7,279 nt of DNA from assembly GCA_012522645.1 (NCBI GenBank), contig JAAYKC010000024.1, positions 1-7,279 on the forward strand. The letters run 5' to 3'. The notes under the pieces were generated by a model. It did not search any database and had not been told where the DNA came from. It was given only the letters and a program-made list of their open reading frames with translations. This document shows positions 5,173-7,279 of the stretch, in pieces; position 1 is the stretch's first letter; every line of letters begins with the position of its first letter. This stretch comes from Thermoplasmatales archaeon (GTDB lineage: Archaea; Thermoplasmatota; Thermoplasmata; Methanomassiliicoccales; Methanomethylophilaceae). Both the position numbers and the translations under genes were made by a program.

Positions 5173-6939
5173 TTATGCGTAGTAATATTCCCCTTTGGAC
5201 TTTTGTTCCCTGTCCAGTCTGGATTCCGGCTTGTTTATCCTCGGCCTGTGGGAATCGTTGTCCCTGCGGAATGTGATGTCCACTGCCTTGAGGAACTTGT
5301 TCATCCCGTCCCTCATATCATACGGGCCTGTGCCCAGACCTCTCTTGCCCGGCTCACCTCCGAATACCATCATGGAATCCGAGACCATGTCCAGGAAATA
5401 GATGTCGTGATCGACGATCATGCCGCTCCTTCCGGTCTTCTCCATCATGCGCCTGATCGTCCTGGCGGCGTTCATCCTCTGATTCGAGTCAAGGTAAGCG
5501 GAAGGCTCATCGAACAGGTAGATGTCCGAATCCCTTGCCAGGCACCTCGTTATCTCCACTCTTTGGAGCTCTCCGCCGGAGAGATTGGTCATCTTCTTCT
5601 CCATCAGGTGCTTTATGCTCAGCGGTTCCAGGACCTCGGTCTCGAAGAATCCCGATTCCATCTTCTCGAATGATTCGGAATAGAGCATCTCCCTGACGGT
5701 CCCCTCGAAATCCGGCGTTATGTACTGGGGTTTGTATGAGACATCGAGCTTCGTGTCCATTTTTCCCGTGTCCGCATCCAGGACCCCGGCCAGCATCTTC
5801 ACGAAGGTGGTCTTCCCCGTGGCATTCGGTCCGACCACTCCTATCGATTCCCCGATCTTGATGCCCCCGGGTTCCACATCCAGCCTGAACTCTCCGAAAT
5901 CCTTGGAGAGATTATCGTATTCCACGAGAGTGGCCGTATTCCATTCGCTTCTGGGCGGGGATGCGAAGAATTCTATGGGGCGGTCCCTGAATCTTATGTT
6001 CTCCTCCGGGAGATAACCGTCCAGATAGACGTTTATGGCGGTCCTGACCTGTCTGGCCAGGGTGAACACCCCGTAGGATCCCTCGGACCCGTAGACGACG
6101 CTTACGTTGTCCGCCAGGAAGTCCATTATGGCCAGATCGTGCTCTATGACGACCACCTGCTTGTCGGCGCTCACATCCTGGATCTGACGTGCCATCTTGA
6201 CCCTCTGATGTATGTCCAGGTAGGATGACGGCTCATCGAAATAGTATATATCCGCATCCTTCATCAGAGTGGCCGCTATGGCCAGCCTCTGGAGCTCTCC
6301 GCCTGAGAGCTTATCAAGTCCCCTGTCCAGGACGTTGGTGAGATCGAACTCCTCTGCAGCCTCTTTAACCGTCATGCGCTCCTGGACCTTCTCCAGGAGA
6401 TCCCTGACCACACCCTTGGACATCTTTGGGAGCCTGTCCACGTACTGCGGCTTCAGAGCCATCCTGATGCCGCCGTCATAGACCTTCTTCAAATGATCGT
6501 AAAGCTCGCTTCCGGCATAATGTGCCAGTACCTCATCCTTTGACGGAGGATCGTCATAGTTCCCCAGATTCGGGACCTCCAGGCCGGACAGCATGTTCAG
6601 GGCGGTGCTCTTGCCTATCCCATTCGGACCCAGTATGCCCGTGACCAGCCCCTTCTTCGGGACCGGGAGCCTGTAGAGCCGGAACATATTCTCGCCGTAT
6701 TGATGGACCATCTCCCCGGACAGTTCGTCGGCGAGGCCGATTATCTTTATCGCTTCGAACTGGCACTTATTAGCGCATATGCCGCAGCCTGTGCACAGTG
6801 ACTCGGAGATGACGGGCTTCCCCCTCTCACCCTTGGTGATCACCTCCACCCCTGTCCTGACCATGGGACAGAATCTGATGCATTCCCAGTTGCATTTCCT
6901 GTTTTGGCAACGGTCATGTATGACGGAGGCTATTCGCAT
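5173..6939 (-). CDS. abce1: Ribosome-recycling ATPase ABCE1 (RNase L inhibitor homologue, Rli1)
   Basis: ABCE1 splits ribosomes into subunits after termination, working with aRF1 or Pelota; it is essential in archaea and eukaryotes. The 588-residue protein has the full family layout. The N-terminal iron-sulfur domain has cysteines 11, 16, 20, 24 and a second ferredoxin set 49, 52, 55, 59. Nucleotide-binding domain 1 has Walker A GPNGIGKS (104-111), signature LSGGE (211-215), Walker B YYFDEP (D235, E236) and H-loop H267. Domain 2 has GPNATGKT (370-377), LSGGE (453-457), YLFDEP (D477, E478) and H511. All key residues are intact. I start it at 6939 (MRIASVIHDRCQ, matching the usual ABCE1 beginning) rather than the in-frame ATG at 6954, because the TATA-like box lies only about 11 nt from the latter but about 26 nt from the former. 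It is a soluble factor, not a transporter. Confidence 0.97.
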   Translation of the reverse strand: MRIASVIHDRCQNRKCNWECIRFCPMVRTGVEVITKGERGKPVISESLCTGCGICANKCQFEAIKIIGLADELSGEMVHQYGENMFRLYRLPVPKKGLVTGILGPNGIGKSTALNMLSGLEVPNLGNYDDPPSKDEVLAHYAGSELYDHLKKVYDGGIRMALKPQYVDRLPKMSKGVVRDLLEKVQERMTVKEAAEEFDLTNVLDRGLDKLSGGELQRLAIAATLMKDADIYYFDEPSSYLDIHQRVKMARQIQDVSADKQVVVIEHDLAIMDFLADNVSVVYGSEGSYGVFTLARQVRTAINVYLDGYLPEENIRFRDRPIEFFASPPRSEWNTATLVEYDNLSKDFGEFRLDVEPGGIKIGESIGVVGPNATGKTTFVKMLAGVLDADTGKMDTKLDVSYKPQYITPDFEGTVREMLYSESFEKMESGFFETEVLEPLSIKHLMEKKMTNLSGGELQRVEITRCLARDSDIYLFDEPSAYLDSNQRMNAARTIRRMMEKTGRSGMIVDHDIYFLDMVSDSMMVFGGEPGKRGLGTGPYDMRDGMNKFLKAVDITFRRDNDSHRPRINKPESRLDREQKSKGEYYYA

Positions 6940-6960
6940 GGCACTGACAATCATGGGGTC

Positions 6961-6976
6961 CGATATAAGGTTTCTC
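6961..6976 (-). promoter_or_regulatory. BRE/TATA-like promoter of abce1
   Basis: On the minus strand the sequence is GAGAAACCTTATATCG, an A-rich BRE-like stretch followed by TTATAT (6968-6963). Its centre is about 26 nt before the ATG at 6939, so transcription should begin at or next to that ATG, giving a leaderless mRNA. No Shine-Dalgarno site precedes the ATG. Confidence 0.6.
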
Positions 6977-7001
6977 GGAGACGGCCCCCATAGATTAAGC
7001 T

Positions 7002-7010
7002 GAAATACAG
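7002..7010 (+). promoter_or_regulatory. Weak TATA-like element of the MATE transporter gene
   Basis: GAAATACAG is centred about 27 nt before the ATG at 7033, the distance expected for an archaeal TATA box, but it matches the consensus poorly. AAGGA at 7020-7024, about 8 nt before the ATG, could serve as a ribosome binding site if transcription starts further upstream. Confidence 0.3.
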
Positions 7011-7032
7011 GATATGTCTAAGGACAGATTAT

Positions 7033-7279
7033 ATGGAATCAGCGGAGGGGCAAAAAACCAAGGGAGTGGACACGCTCCTCGGTGATCCGAAGAAGGCGAT
7101 CATAGCACTGTCTGTGCCGTACATGATCGCCATGATAGCCCAGACGGCCAACAATCTCATCGATTCCGCATGGGTGGCAGGTCTGGGGCCCGATGCCCTT
7201 GCAGCCGTCGGATTCGTGTTCCCCCTGTATTTCATACTCGTGGGGGTGGGCAACGGTGTCGGTGTCGGTGCCGCTTCGG
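7033..7279 (+). CDS. MATE-family multidrug/Na+ efflux transporter, 3' part outside window
   Basis: Only the first 82 residues are visible. They begin with a short polar N-terminus and then LLGDPKKAIIALSVPYMIAM, the typical entry into transmembrane helix 1 of MATE (multi antimicrobial extrusion) proteins. Next come NNLIDSAWVAGLGPDALAAV and FPLYFILVGVGNGVGVGAAS, the conserved loop and helix 2. The family has 12 helices and about 450 residues and exports cationic compounds using Na+ or H+ gradients; the substrate cannot be told from this fragment. The ATG at 7033 is the only start that fits the family; the ATG at 7014 is in another frame. The gene diverges from abce1 across 93 nt. Confidence 0.92.
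   Translation, partial: MESAEGQKTKGVDTLLGDPKKAIIALSVPYMIAMIAQTANNLIDSAWVAGLGPDALAAVGFVFPLYFILVGVGNGVGVGAAS

Noticed and set aside
5203..5673. 156-codon plus-strand frame opposite abce1
   Set aside because: The opposite strand encodes the strongly conserved second nucleotide-binding domain of ABCE1; this frame has no supporting signal.
1..7279. CRISPR arrays, insertion sequences, tRNA or rRNA genes, riboswitches
   Set aside because: Reading both strands by eye shows no spaced direct repeats, transposase motifs, terminal inverted repeats or cloverleaf-like sequence; gaps between genes are all shorter than about 95 nt.

Overview
This window looks like ordinary chromosome from a euryarchaeon, most likely of the Thermoplasmata/Methanomassiliicoccales type. 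The evidence is an archaeal ABCE1 ribosome-recycling factor, a 2-oxoacid:ferredoxin oxidoreductase with separate subunits, archaeal TATA-like boxes about 25 to 30 nt before start codons that lack Shine-Dalgarno sites, frequent AGG (Arg) and ATA (Ile) codons, and no TAG among the eight visible stop codons. The lineage is an inference. The DNA is moderately GC-rich, and the AT-rich stretches are confined to the short gaps between genes.

Left part (1-2078, + strand): three tightly packed genes encode the alpha (5' end cut off by the window edge), beta (thiamine pyrophosphate) and gamma subunits of a 2-oxoacid:ferredoxin oxidoreductase. The alpha sequence resembles the ketoisovalerate (VorB) type most. 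The beta and gamma genes have clear Shine-Dalgarno sites. The complex would decarboxylate 2-oxoacids with CoA and reduce ferredoxin. A cation diffusion facilitator metal exporter (2125-3144) and a TPR-like helical protein (3190-3759) follow on the same strand. The TPR-like gene probably has its own promoter.

Middle part (3760-5087, - strand): a two-gene unit encodes a PHP-family metal-dependent phosphoesterase with a C-terminal hydrophobic segment and, overlapping it by 4 nt, a stand-alone protein of the PII/CutA-like domain otherwise inserted in NIF3/YqfO proteins. It converges on the TPR-like gene with stop codons directly abutting.

Right part (5173-7279): abce1 on the - strand and the start of a MATE-family transporter on the + strand diverge from a 93-nt gap. 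The TATA-like box before abce1 fixes its start at 6939 rather than at the longer reading frame's 6954.

The window is compact, with no gene-free stretch longer than about 95 nt. I saw no mobile element, CRISPR array, tRNA or rRNA, and no convincing new multi-gene system. The most open items are the PHP plus NIF3-insert pair and the TPR-like gene of unknown function.
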